64,000 nt of DNA from CAWAHD01 sp963781785 (GCA_963781785.1 CAWAHD010000005.1:1364001-1428000), one strand, 5' to 3'. Shown: positions 44,860 through 53,858, counted from the first letter of the stretch. Notes: generated by a model not told the origin, from the letters alone. Numbers and translations are program-made.

Positions 44860-45849
44860 TCAGGCGTCACGGTGAGAATAGCCCGACCCGGCGTTTACGC
44901 CTTGTCTGTGCAAGAAGGATGCGATCTGCTCGCACTGGTGCCACCGTTCGGCGAAGATAATTGTTCTGCCGTAGGTCTCCTTGTGCATGACGTAATAGTC
45001 CGCGATCAAGGCGTTGCGTTCACGATTCTCGGCGAGCGACATGATGATGTCTTCGGGAAGGTCGCGGTACGTATCGACCCATTTGAGGTATTCTCTGTCG
45101 TCAAAGTCCGGCTTGACCGCTGTCTGGATCTTCACAAAGTTGGGTCGCGCCAGAACCTTATCAGCGAGAAGCGTCGTGGCGGTCGATTGATGTATGATGC
45201 CCTGGGGGAACAAGTCCTTCAGCCACCCCGTCTTCTTCGGATCGCTATATGTAGGTGTTGCTGTCAGCCCGATCAGGATCATCTCGGTGTGCTGTTGCCT
45301 CAATTCTTTCAGAAGCTTGCGGTAACTGGCGCAGGCGGCGTGGTGGGCTTCGTCAAAGACAACACAGAGCCGATCTGCGGCTGCTTTCAGGAACGCAATT
45401 AGCGCCGGATGACGTTCTCGAAACGCCAATGTGACGGTTTGCAGTGTTGCCGCGACGACATCGTCGGTGGGCTCGATGCGATGGACTGGGTGATGACCCG
45501 GCGTGCCTGAGACAACACGAGTGGACAGCGTCGCTCTCGGCTCCGGGATCATCCCGACGCTCTTCTCGAACGCCTCGAACGCTTGGTCCAAGAGGTGATG
45601 GGTATGCGCAAGCCAGAGGATCTTGTAGCCCTTTGCAAGAACCGAGGTGCATAGGAAGCGAATCGCCGTGAAGGTCTTCCCGCCACCCGTCGGCAACACG
45701 ACAATTCCGCCAGTGTTTGATGTAGGTGCCGACTCAAACCAGTTTTTGAAATCACGAAGAGCCTGGTGCTGATGTGAGAAAGGAGTTTGGGGTGACTCTT
45801 TGCGGCACTGGATCAGGTTATATTCATGATACGGTCTATTGATTCCCAT
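44860..45849 (-). CDS. SF2 (DEAD/ResIII-like) helicase N-terminal lobe of the helicase-HNH gene
   Basis: About 330 codons encode a superfamily-2 helicase lobe: Q-H-Q-A-L-R-D-F (Q-motif-like), L-P-T-G-G-G-K-T (Walker A), W-L-A-H-T-H-H-L (Ia), D-E-A-H-H-A (Walker B, DEAH) and G-L-T-A-T-P-T (motif III). This is followed by Y-G-R-T-I-I-F-A-E-R, the start of the second lobe. The ATG at 45849 follows AGGA. The frame stops at a TGA after Y-S-H-R-D-A, but homologous-looking sequence continues in the same frame, so this is a nonsense change, not a frameshift. The whole gene (42554-45849) would encode about 1090 aa. Helicase-HNH fusions are typical of defence loci. Confidence 0.75.
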   Translation of the reverse strand: MGINRPYHEYNLIQCRKESPQTPFSHQHQALRDFKNWFESAPTSNTGGIVVLPTGGGKTFTAIRFLCTSVLAKGYKILWLAHTHHLLDQAFEAFEKSVGMIPEPRATLSTRVVSGTPGHHPVHRIEPTDDVVAATLQTVTLAFRERHPALIAFLKAAADRLCVVFDEAHHAACASYRKLLKELRQQHTEMILIGLTATPTYSDPKKTGWLKDLFPQGIIHQSTATTLLADKVLARPNFVKIQTAVKPDFDDREYLKWVDTYRDLPEDIIMSLAENRERNALIADYYVMHKETYGRTIIFAERWHQCEQIASFLHRQGVNAGSGYSHRDA

Positions 45850-46872
45850 GGGGGCGGTCCTTTGCACGCGGTAGAGCGATTGATTGCTCGGTCGACGACG
45901 ATCACATTGCCCAAACCTGACGCAGAATCGGTGTCCCGAATTTCAGTGTTTCGGAAGCGTCAAGCGTCGCTGATCCGCCCAGCCCACTCCCTGACAATGG
46001 CCCGCTCACGTGGAACGACTCTCGTCTTGGCACTCGGCAATACTCTTGACCCCACGCGCGTTGGCATGCGGGGTGTGCGAGACCCGCCACGGGAACGAAA
46101 TCCCTGGACTGCGAACGATTGTTACGGTCGTGCCCTCGGCACCTTCACCCAGCAAAGGTTCAACCGGCGCCCACGGTCTCCTGCGTGGGGCGCGGCGGGC
46201 TGCGGATAGCCGGCCATGGACAGAACGGTCCATACCAGGATTGATCCTAATCCATGAGCCAATGCATCGCAACGGTCTTGGATGGGATTGCAGGTGTTTT
46301 GGTCCTTGCGCACCAAGCTTCGATTAACGTTAACGTGGCCGATGCCACGTGCACACAAAATCAGCTTGTGATGCACTCCGAATAGACGCCTGGTTAGCTC
46401 GACCGGCAGGTGATCGGCCCAACGATCCGTTTGTGTGACATTCCCGCGATCTCGCCGTAGGTGCCGTATCGCTCGTTGCCGAAACAGGGGCGCACAGGGA
46501 AAGAAACGACAGGTGATCTAAGTTCAAGATCGTGTTCATGCCGTTCACATAGACCCGCACATTGGCGGGAGAATTCGCTGGCGGGTGTAACGCGCGATAT
46601 TGGTCGATATGGTCCCCTTTCCTTTGCTGTTTAGGCCAAGGCATCGCGGCTGTGTCGCGGACATTGCCCACCCACGGCGTCGTGCCGTTCACGAGTCGCT
46701 TGCGATGTACGTGCCACTCCGCGATAGTGGGGGTGGCAGTGCGGCCGACCTGGTCCGGCAGAGTGGAACCGGCCACATCGATCGGAGCCGATCTTCCCAA
46801 TTGACGCCATGTTCCAAATCAGCCAGAGCGGGCGAGAGCCTGTACCCAAACGTCGTTGAGGTCATGGGCGCG
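45850..46872. other. intergenic region between the helicase-HNH gene and the DUF4365 pair
   Basis: This roughly 1-kb stretch separates two divergent transcription units and should hold both promoters. A minus-strand frame between about 46510 and 46800 reads K-R-L-V-N-G-T-T-P-W-V-G-N-V-R-D-T, then N-V-R-V-Y-V-N-G-M-N-T, which looks like a relic of a real gene (perhaps an alpha/beta hydrolase). It then loses its pattern. I cannot name it. No repeat or tRNA was seen. Confidence 0.35.
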
Positions 46873-47370
46873 ATGGACCTGAATTCGCAGAAAGAACAGT
46901 TCAGCAACGCGTATGTGTGTGCTGTCGCCGCCGCTGCGGGGTTTCAGATTTCCAAACCGCAGCCCGATATTGATAAGACAGACTGGCTCCTCGCCGCTCC
47001 CGGACCAAAGAAAACATGTCGATCACCCATGGTTGGGCTTCAGCTCAAGTGCACATCACGTCAGGTCATTCAGAGTGAGGTCGTTGCTTTCTTCGTCGAC
47101 CTTGATACCTACGACAGCCTTCGCGATCCAACACGAATGGTGCCGATAATCCTCGTGGTAGTGGTTGTCCCGACTGTCGTCACCGAATGGCTCGTCCATT
47201 CTGAGGACAGCTTGTCGCTTCTGTACTGTGGTTACTGGGTCTCCCTTCGAGGCATGCCGCTCAGCGATAATGAATCGGGACGGATGATTTACATCCCCCG
47301 GACGCAGCAATTCACGGTCGACACCGTCACGGCTATGATGGAGCGTCTGGGGGCGGGAGGTTTTCCATGA
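46873..47370 (+). CDS. DUF4365 family putative nuclease-fold protein
   Basis: The product is 165 aa. It begins M-D-L-N-S-Q-K-E-Q-F-S-N-A-Y-V, as I recall for DUF4365 proteins. The pattern D-K-T-D-W-L-L followed by V-G-L-Q-L-K-C-T resembles the D ... (E/Q)-x-K core of a PD-(D/E)xK nuclease. The middle V-P-I-I-L-V-V-V-V-V-P and W-L-V-H are strand-like. GAGG sits 11 bases before the ATG at 46873; the ATG at 46864 would be only 2 bases away from it. The stop overlaps the next ATG by 4 bases, so the two proteins are made together. A defence role is inference. Confidence 0.7.
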   Translation: MDLNSQKEQFSNAYVCAVAAAAGFQISKPQPDIDKTDWLLAAPGPKKTCRSPMVGLQLKCTSRQVIQSEVVAFFVDLDTYDSLRDPTRMVPIILVVVVVPTVVTEWLVHSEDSLSLLYCGYWVSLRGMPLSDNESGRMIYIPRTQQFTVDTVTAMMERLGAGGFP

Positions 47371-48524
47371 ACGCGAACATTACGGATGCGGTCGCGCTCT
47401 CGGCGCTGCGCCCACTTGAGGCTATCTCGTACCTCCGGTCGCGAGGCTGGATGCTGGCCGAGGAGAGGCCGGGCGTTCTGTCGAGATGGTATAGCGTCGA
47501 TCAAGAAGGTGAAAAGTTTGAGGCCACCGTCCCCCTCAATCATCAGTTCCGCGACTTCGCAGCACGTGCGAGCGAGCTTCTTCAGGTGCTCGAAGTGTTT
47601 GAGGGTCGATCTCAGCTTCAGATTTTCCGCGACTTGCTCGTCACGGGAGCGGACGTGATACGCGTGCGGCTCCCCGACGTTGAATTCGCCGACGCGAGCG
47701 TTCCCCTGGACGAAGGTGCTACGTTCGTTCAAAAGGCCAAGGAAATGGTGCTCGCCGCGGCTTGCGCTGCGCTACTCCCCCGGCCGTATTACCCCAGCAG
47801 AAGGCCGGCGCAGGCCGTCGACTACGTCCGCCGGGCTCGGCTCGGTCAAACAGAGCCCGGCAGCTTTGTGCTCACCATCATCTCGCCGGTTTCGCCCAGC
47901 TTGACTGGAGCATCTGGCCAGCTCTTCGATCTAGGGGAGCCGTATGAACGCCGGGTCACCCACACCCTGGCGGCTGCATTGGATTCGGTCCGGACGGCGG
48001 CCGAGGATGCGGCGACCACCGGGAAGGTGGAGAGCTTCCTTCAGGCCGTCCCGCGCGGCGTTAGCGCGAATCTTTGTGACGCGCTTGCCGGAATGGGTTT
48101 ATTCGCAGAGAGAGATTATGCCCTCGACATCCAAATATCGTGGTCGCGATCGCGCCCAATCGCCCCCGATGCGAATGTGCCGAGCTCAATTTTGCTCAGC
48201 AAAGATGCACTTCCTGTGATTCGTGAGGCGGCCGTTCTCCTGAAGGAGTCGAGTCCGCGGGAAGAGTTTGAGGTACGCGGCTTCGTGACGAAGCTGGAAA
48301 AGCCGGAACATGCCGCCACTGGAAAAATCACGATTAGTGGGACGATCGACGATCAGCCGCGCAAGGTCGTCGTCGAGCTCAGAGGTGACGACTACCACCA
48401 CGCGATCAAGGCCCACGACCAGGAGCTCGCCGTGCGCTGTTGCGGTGTTCTCACTCGCGAGGGACGAGGCTACTTCCGCTTGCTGGAGGCTTACGGATTC
48501 ACGATCGAGCCAGGGGACCAGTAG
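47367..48524 (+). CDS. unknown protein coupled to the DUF4365 gene
   Basis: The product is 385 aa. I recognise no family. The first 55 residues (L-R-P-L-E-A-I-S-Y-L-R-S-R-G-W, then L-S-R-W-Y) look like a small alpha/beta unit. A central region has long helices (A-L-D-S-V-R-T-A-A-E-D-A-A). The C-terminal 100 residues (F-E-V-R-G-F-V-T-K-L-E-K, then I-S-G-T-I-D-D-Q-P-R-K-V) look like a beta-rich OB-like domain. There are no membrane segments and no nuclease or ATPase motif. ATGA overlap with the DUF4365 gene implies a shared function, probably as the partner or regulator of the putative nuclease. It is intact, unlike the divergent helicase-HNH gene. Confidence 0.65.
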   Translation: MNANITDAVALSALRPLEAISYLRSRGWMLAEERPGVLSRWYSVDQEGEKFEATVPLNHQFRDFAARASELLQVLEVFEGRSQLQIFRDLLVTGADVIRVRLPDVEFADASVPLDEGATFVQKAKEMVLAAACAALLPRPYYPSRRPAQAVDYVRRARLGQTEPGSFVLTIISPVSPSLTGASGQLFDLGEPYERRVTHTLAAALDSVRTAAEDAATTGKVESFLQAVPRGVSANLCDALAGMGLFAERDYALDIQISWSRSRPIAPDANVPSSILLSKDALPVIREAAVLLKESSPREEFEVRGFVTKLEKPEHAATGKITISGTIDDQPRKVVVELRGDDYHHAIKAHDQELAVRCCGVLTREGRGYFRLLEAYGFTIEPGDQ

Positions 48525-48623
48525 TGACGCGCCAACGCCAGTTCGGGGCGTGCGCGCGTGAGATGATCGTGATGATCGGCGCCGGCCGTAGTGGCGCTTT
48601 CACAAACCGTTGAGGTTATGCCT

Positions 48624-49145
48624 TCAAGCTCCGTTGGGTTGAACACCTGTCGCTTCGTCGAACCAGGGCCGCTGTTCCGGAGATATCGTCAAGGCATGGA
48701 GAAGGGCGACGGGGCTCACGATGGTGAGCTGCGGAAATTGAGTGCGAAAGGCCTCGTCCTGCATCAGGTCGAGCATGTCCTTGTCCCAGGTCACGAGAAA
48801 ATCCGCGTTCGCGGCCAAGGCGAGATTGAGATACGGCTCGTCATCGGGGTCGCGAGGCAGGGAGTACAAAGCGGAAACGTTGTCGATTTTGTGAGCCACC
48901 TGGTCGATGCGCCGAAAGAACTCGTCGACCCTTTCATCGGTGATCGTCGGGTTCTTGGCCCTAACGCGGGGCCGGCCCAAGACGTCGCGCACTTCAGCCA
49001 AGATGGCGCCGCTCACGAAGAGGGCCAGGTGGCCGGGCTCGACGAAGTCGATGAATAGACGCGCCGCCGGCCCTTCCGGCCGGGATGCCGCCTGAAGGAA
49101 CACCATGCAGTCAAGAACAACTCGTGAGCCGCCCGTCCGACTCAC
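48624..49145 (-). CDS. PIN-domain ribonuclease toxin
   Basis: The product is 173 aa and belongs to the PIN toxin group annotated as putative toxin-antitoxin toxin. The acidic cluster appears as V-V-L-D-C-M-V-F-L-Q near residue 12, E in A-E-V-R-D-V-L, and D-P-D-D-E-P-Y-L-N-L-A-L with T-W-D-K-D-M-L. This gives the four acidic residues expected for metal-dependent RNA cleavage. The ATG overlaps the antitoxin stop by 4 bases. Target RNA unknown. Confidence 0.8.
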   Translation of the reverse strand: MSRTGGSRVVLDCMVFLQAASRPEGPAARLFIDFVEPGHLALFVSGAILAEVRDVLGRPRVRAKNPTITDERVDEFFRRIDQVAHKIDNVSALYSLPRDPDDEPYLNLALAANADFLVTWDKDMLDLMQDEAFRTQFPQLTIVSPVALLHALTISPEQRPWFDEATGVQPNGA

Positions 49146-49420
49146 TCGGCCCCTCTCAGTTGCCGCCGCTCCCGCCGGCTGTCCTGAAGCTCGCGCCCAA
49201 ACAGGTCATCGATTTCCTGCTCCGTCATGCCGCTCTGTCGCCAGCCTTCCCAGATCGGTGCCAGGATCTCGTCGAATGTCTTCGCTCCCTGCGACCTTAC
49301 TCCGTTCAGGTACGCGATCACCACATCGTTGACGTAGGCCTCGGGGGCCTTGCCGTTCTGACGGGCAAGCTCCTCGAGCTGGCGTGCATGCTCGGGAGTG
49401 AGTGTGATGTTGATCGTCAT
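49142..49420 (-). CDS. antitoxin of the PIN pair
   Basis: This is a 92-aa protein starting M-T-I-N-I-T-L-T-P-E-H-A-R-Q-L-E-E-L-A, a strand followed by helices as in ribbon-helix-helix antitoxins. The C-terminal tail is charged (F-G-R-E-L-Q-D-S-R-R-E) and could wrap the toxin. The pairing is supported by the 4-base overlap with the PIN gene. DNA-binding autorepression is likely but not shown. Confidence 0.72.
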   Translation of the reverse strand: MTINITLTPEHARQLEELARQNGKAPEAYVNDVVIAYLNGVRSQGAKTFDEILAPIWEGWRQSGMTEQEIDDLFGRELQDSRRERRQLRGAE

Positions 49421-49653
49421 GAACCAATCCTATCACAGGCCCTGGCGTTTTGCGAATGCGGGCCTTCCGCGCTCGAACAGTCGACACGACTTGACCAAAC
49501 ATCGCATGATATCGAACAATACGTCAAGGACGTCTTCGGACCGACGTCGTGACGAACCCGGGAGTGCGGCATCCGCGGTGATTCCAAGCGGAGCTTTGCC
49601 CGATCCGGTTCGTTTGCGGCGTCACCCGGGTTGGAAACCCCCGCGAGGCTGGC

Positions 49654-50982
49654 ATGTCGAATTCTCCTGGGTCGGTGGTCGCTCCGGCGGAGAAGGTCAA
49701 GCTGTTCCCCACCACTCCCGGCATTTACCTCATGAAAGACGCGCAGGGGCGCGTCATCTACGTCGGCAAGGCGAAGAACCTCCGCAGCCGGGCCAGCTCC
49801 TACTTTCACAAGACGGCCGCTGGCGACCGACGCATCTGCGACTGGATCGCCGAAGTCGCCGACATCGAATTCCTGGCAGCCGACAGCGAGGTCGATGCAC
49901 TGCTCATCGAGGCGCGACTGGTCAAGGACATTCAGCCCAAGTACAACCGCGATCTCAAGGACGACAAGACGTTTCCCTACTTGCAGATCACGACCGGTGA
50001 AGACTTCCCGCGGGTGAATTTCACTCGCCAGCCCAGCGATCGGGGCGTCAAGCTCTACGGGCCGTTTCCGCGAGCCAAGAGCCTGCGCGGGGCGATCCAG
50101 GTCTTGCAGCGCATCTTCAAGTTTCGCACCTGCTCGCTCGACATCGAAGAAGATGACGCTCGCTGGAAGTGGTTCCGGCCGTGCCTGCTCTCCTCGATCG
50201 ACCAGTGCACCGCCCCTTGCAATCTGCGAATCGATCGGGAATCCTATCGACGCGACATCCGCCGCCTCCAGCTATTCCTGGACGGCAAGAAGGACGTCGT
50301 GCTCAAGGAGATGGAAGAGGAAATGCACGAGGCGAGCAAGGCACTCCTGTTCGAGAAGGCTGCCCGGCTCCGCGACGAGATCAAGGCACTCGAGAACCTG
50401 AACCTGCGCGGCAACCTCGCCCAGCACGCGCAGCCCGAGGTCTTTTACGTCGACCCGCGCAAGGGCCTCAAGGGCCTCAAGCAGATCCTCAAGCTCGACT
50501 TTGTGCCGCGCACGATCGACGGCGTCGATATCGCGCACCTGAGCGGGACCGAGATGGTGGGCTCGCTGGTCCGGTTCGTCGACGGGCTTCCCTTCAAGCC
50601 CGATTACCGGCGGTATCAAATCAAGAGCGTCGCGGGCATCGATGACTTCGCGGCGATCCGCGAAGTCGTGACCCGGCGGATCAAGGGACTAAAGGAGCGA
50701 GACGAGCCGTTCCCGGACATCTGGCTGATCGATGGCGGCAAGGGCCAGCTCAGCTCGGCACTGGCGGCATTTGATGCGCTCAAGGTCGTCCCCCCGGCCG
50801 TGATCGCGCTGGCCAAGCGCGAGGAGGAGATCTTCATCCAGGGAAGATCCGAGCCGATCGTGCTCAGCCGCCGCTCGTTCGCGCTCCGTCTCTTGCAGTA
50901 CGTCCGCGACGAGGCCCACCGGTTCGCCCAGCACTATCATCATCTGCTCAGGAAGAAACGCACCCTGAGCGATCAAGAATAG
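49654..50982 (+). CDS. uvrC: excinuclease ABC subunit C, short form without helix-hairpin-helix domain
   Basis: UvrC makes the two cuts around lesions in nucleotide excision repair. The product is 442 aa, against about 600 for typical UvrC. The GIY-YIG nuclease is at residues 18-100 (P-G-I-Y-L-M-K, then V-I-Y-V-G-K-A-K-N-L-R-S-R). The Cys-containing centre (R-T-C-S ... C-T-A-P-C) is kept, and the UVR domain follows (E-K-A-A-R-L-R-D-E-I). The RNase H-like endonuclease has D-G-V-D-I-A-H-L-S-G, D-G-G-K-G-Q and D-E-A-H-R-F. It stops right after that domain, so the C-terminal (HhH)2 DNA-binding region is absent. No downstream frame restores it. Confidence 0.88.
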   Translation: MSNSPGSVVAPAEKVKLFPTTPGIYLMKDAQGRVIYVGKAKNLRSRASSYFHKTAAGDRRICDWIAEVADIEFLAADSEVDALLIEARLVKDIQPKYNRDLKDDKTFPYLQITTGEDFPRVNFTRQPSDRGVKLYGPFPRAKSLRGAIQVLQRIFKFRTCSLDIEEDDARWKWFRPCLLSSIDQCTAPCNLRIDRESYRRDIRRLQLFLDGKKDVVLKEMEEEMHEASKALLFEKAARLRDEIKALENLNLRGNLAQHAQPEVFYVDPRKGLKGLKQILKLDFVPRTIDGVDIAHLSGTEMVGSLVRFVDGLPFKPDYRRYQIKSVAGIDDFAAIREVVTRRIKGLKERDEPFPDIWLIDGGKGQLSSALAAFDALKVVPPAVIALAKREEEIFIQGRSEPIVLSRRSFALRLLQYVRDEAHRFAQHYHHLLRKKRTLSDQE

Positions 50983-51053
50983 AATGGCAGGCGAGCGATC
51001 AATCCGACGCAGTCTCTCTTGACCGTAACCTTGAATCACCCGCGTAACGATCA

Positions 51054-52982
51054 ATGATCCTCATCTCCGCATCAGGACTCGGCCGGCAGTATAGCGGCGA
51101 TCCGATCTTCCAAGATCTCGATTTCGAGATTCGCGCCGGCGAGCGGATCGGGCTCGTTGGCCCAAACGGCGCCGGCAAAACCACCTTGATCCAGATTCTC
51201 GCGGGATCCGACCAGCCCGACTATGGGCAGTTGTTCGTGCGGCCCGGGATCAGGGTCAGCCTGCTCCGCCAGGAGGCAAACTTCCAGCCCGGTGAAACAC
51301 TGCTCGAGGTCGCCAGATCAGGAATCGCCTCGCTGTTCGAGTTGCAAAAGGAGCTCGAGGAAGCAGCCCAGGAGATGGCCGAGGCGGCCGACACGGCCGA
51401 CCGCGAGCGGGCCGGCCGGCGGTACGACGAGCTGCATGACCTGATCGAGCACCAGGACGCGTACTCGGTCGATCACCGCGTCGAGGAGGTCCTGATGGGC
51501 CTCGGCTTCGTCGAGACGGAGTTTCACCGGCCCGCGGTGACGTTTTCCGGTGGTCAGCAGTCGCGGATGATGCTCGCCAGGCTGCTTCTGGAGAGCCCCG
51601 ACCTGATGCTGCTCGACGAGCCCTCGAACCACCTCGACATCGCGACCACCGAATGGCTCGAAAGCTATCTCGCCCGCCAGCCGGTGGCGATGGTCGTCGT
51701 CAGTCACGACCGCTATTTCCTCGACAAGGTCGTGAACAAGGTCTGGGAGCTGCACCGGGGACGGATCACCGCCTACCCCGGCAATTACAGCCAGTACTGG
51801 CGGCTGCGGACTGAAAAAGCCAAGGTGCTCGAGCGCCAGTCGGAGCGCCAGGAGGAAAAGGCCGAAAAGCTCGAAGCTTACATTCGCAAGTACGGGGCCG
51901 GCCAGCGTGCCAAGCAGGCCCACGATCGCGAGCGCAAGCTGGAACGGCTGGACCGCGATCGCGTCGAAACCTTGCGCGACGTCGTGGGGCCGGTCATGCG
52001 GTTCGATGAAGTCGCCCGGTCCGGAGATATCGTCGTCGAGGCCCGGCAACTGTCCAAGGCCTATGACACCCCACTGTTCCATGACCTGAGCTTGACCATC
52101 GACCGCGGTGAGTGCGTGGGAGTGATCGGGCCCAATGGAGCCGGCAAGACCACTTTGATCAAGACGCTGATCGGCCGCGAAACGGCCGACTCCGGCGAGG
52201 TCAAGCTCGGGCACAAGGTGCAAGTCGCCTACCACGACCAGGGCTTGCAAACCCTGGACCCGCAGACGACCGTCGTCCGGGCAGTCTGGCCGGAAAACGA
52301 TCCCGACTGGATGGAAGGCGACGTGCGCGATTTACTGGCGCGGTTCGGCTTGAGCGGCGACGTGGTGTTCCAGACCGTCGGCCAGCTCTCCGGTGGCGAG
52401 AAGGCCAAGGCCGCCCTGGCCCGGCTCTGTGCCACCACGGCCAATCTTCTCGTCATGGACGAACCCACCAACCACCTCGACATCTGGTCGAGGGAGGCGC
52501 TCGAGCGGTCGATCACGGAATTCGAGGGGACCGTCCTGGTCGTCAGCCACGACCGTTACTTCCTCAACCAGGTCGCCGACCGGCTGATCGTGATCTCCGG
52601 CGGACAGGCCCGCGTGATCGAAGGCGATTATGAGACGTATCTTCACCTTGTTCAAACCGAAAAGGAGCGTGGCGAGCAGGTCCAGGCCAGGCAATCGAGC
52701 TCGCCGGCCAGTCTGCGGCAGCGTCCGGCCGCGATCGCGGCCCCTGCCGCGACCGAGAAGAAGACCAAGCGAAAGTTCCCGTATCGCAAGGCCGCCGACA
52801 TCGAACGCGAGATCGGTGAGATGGAAACGGAAGTCGCCGAGCTCGAAGACCTGCTCGGCCAGCCGGCCACCTGGCGCGATCCCGTGAAAGCGGTCCGCAC
52901 CCAGGATCGTCACCGCGAGCTGAAAACTCGACTGGAAACACTTTACCAGCACTGGGAAACTGCGCTCGAAGCCAAATGGTGA
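51054..52982 (+). CDS. ABC-F family ATPase
   Basis: This is a soluble protein with two ATPase domains, 642 aa. ABC-F proteins act on ribosomes or in DNA metabolism (Uup). Domain 1 has G-P-N-G-A-G-K-T-T-L and L-D-E-P-S-N-H-L-D. Domain 2 has the same Walker A and M-D-E-P-T-N-H-L-D, with S-G-G-E-K-A-K as signature. The linker (A-E-K-L-E-A-Y-I-R-K-Y) lies between them. The last 70 residues form a coiled coil (E-I-G-E-M-E-T-E-V-A-E-L-E-D-L-L), as in Uup. It follows uvrC closely and precedes a phosphoesterase by 12 bases, so they may be co-transcribed. Confidence 0.9.
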   Translation: MILISASGLGRQYSGDPIFQDLDFEIRAGERIGLVGPNGAGKTTLIQILAGSDQPDYGQLFVRPGIRVSLLRQEANFQPGETLLEVARSGIASLFELQKELEEAAQEMAEAADTADRERAGRRYDELHDLIEHQDAYSVDHRVEEVLMGLGFVETEFHRPAVTFSGGQQSRMMLARLLLESPDLMLLDEPSNHLDIATTEWLESYLARQPVAMVVVSHDRYFLDKVVNKVWELHRGRITAYPGNYSQYWRLRTEKAKVLERQSERQEEKAEKLEAYIRKYGAGQRAKQAHDRERKLERLDRDRVETLRDVVGPVMRFDEVARSGDIVVEARQLSKAYDTPLFHDLSLTIDRGECVGVIGPNGAGKTTLIKTLIGRETADSGEVKLGHKVQVAYHDQGLQTLDPQTTVVRAVWPENDPDWMEGDVRDLLARFGLSGDVVFQTVGQLSGGEKAKAALARLCATTANLLVMDEPTNHLDIWSREALERSITEFEGTVLVVSHDRYFLNQVADRLIVISGGQARVIEGDYETYLHLVQTEKERGEQVQARQSSSPASLRQRPAAIAAPAATEKKTKRKFPYRKAADIEREIGEMETEVAELEDLLGQPATWRDPVKAVRTQDRHRELKTRLETLYQHWETALEAKW

Positions 52983-52994
52983 GGCCAAGAAGCA

Positions 52995-53858
52995 ATGCCC
53001 GATCCACGCAAGCTCCTGACGACCATTCGCCGCGCCGCGGACCTTTTGCGTGCCACGCCGGGCCGCGCAGGTGGCATCATCACCCTCGAAAGAGCCGCCG
53101 AAGTGATGGTCGTCGGCGATCTGCACGGCAACTTGCGCGCGTTCCGGAAGGCCCTGGTCGCCGCCGATCTCGACCGCGCGAAGGGGCGGCACCTCGTGCT
53201 GCAAGAGCTGATCCACGGGCCGCACATGTATCCCGACGACAAGGGCGATCGATCCCATCAGCTCCTGGACGTCTTCGCGGCACTCAAGTGCCAGTGTCCC
53301 GATCGGGTTCATCTGATCCTCGGTAACCACGAGCTCTCCGAGCTGACCGGCCGCACGATCGGCAAGGAAGGAGAGGCGCTCAACGACCGGTTCCGGCTGG
53401 GCGTCCAGACGGCCTATGGAGGCCTGGCCGACGAGATCTACGACGCGTACAAGAGCCTGTTCGCGGCCCTGCCCCTGGCCATCCGGACCATCAATCGCGT
53501 GTACGTGTGCCACACGATTCCCGACGCCGAGGATCTCGACTCCCTCGACATCGGGCTGCTCGCAGCCGACCTTTGGCCGCCCGATGCCACCAGCCGCCGC
53601 GGCACGATCTACGCATTGACCTGGGGCCGCGATACATCCCCGGAGACGGCCAACCGCTTCGCCGCCATGGTCGATGCCGATCTATTCGTCACGGGGCACC
53701 AACCCTGCGACGAAGGGTTTCGCCAGGCCAACCATCGGCAGATCATTATCGATGGAACCGACCCTTCACCCTGCTATTGTCTTTTTCCGGCGAGCGGGCC
53801 GGTTTCCATCGAATCCTTGCTGCGCTGCGTGCACTTCATCGACGATCTGGCAAGTTGA
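52995..53858 (+). CDS. metallophosphoesterase
   Basis: The product is 287 aa with a calcineurin-like fold. Metal-binding motifs are V-V-G-D-L-H-G-N, L-G-N-H-E-L and V-T-G-H-Q-P, with an acidic residue cluster between them. Substrates could be phosphoproteins, nucleotides or phosphodiesters; the sequence does not decide. The ATG is 12 bases downstream of the ABC-F stop, consistent with one transcript. No signal peptide is present, so it should be cytoplasmic. Confidence 0.82.
   Translation: MPDPRKLLTTIRRAADLLRATPGRAGGIITLERAAEVMVVGDLHGNLRAFRKALVAADLDRAKGRHLVLQELIHGPHMYPDDKGDRSHQLLDVFAALKCQCPDRVHLILGNHELSELTGRTIGKEGEALNDRFRLGVQTAYGGLADEIYDAYKSLFAALPLAIRTINRVYVCHTIPDAEDLDSLDIGLLAADLWPPDATSRRGTIYALTWGRDTSPETANRFAAMVDADLFVTGHQPCDEGFRQANHRQIIIDGTDPSPCYCLFPASGPVSIESLLRCVHFIDDLAS

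Noticed and set aside
51318..53513. Minus-strand frames opposite the ABC-F and phosphoesterase genes
   Set aside because: Shadow frames; the plus-strand genes have full motif sets.
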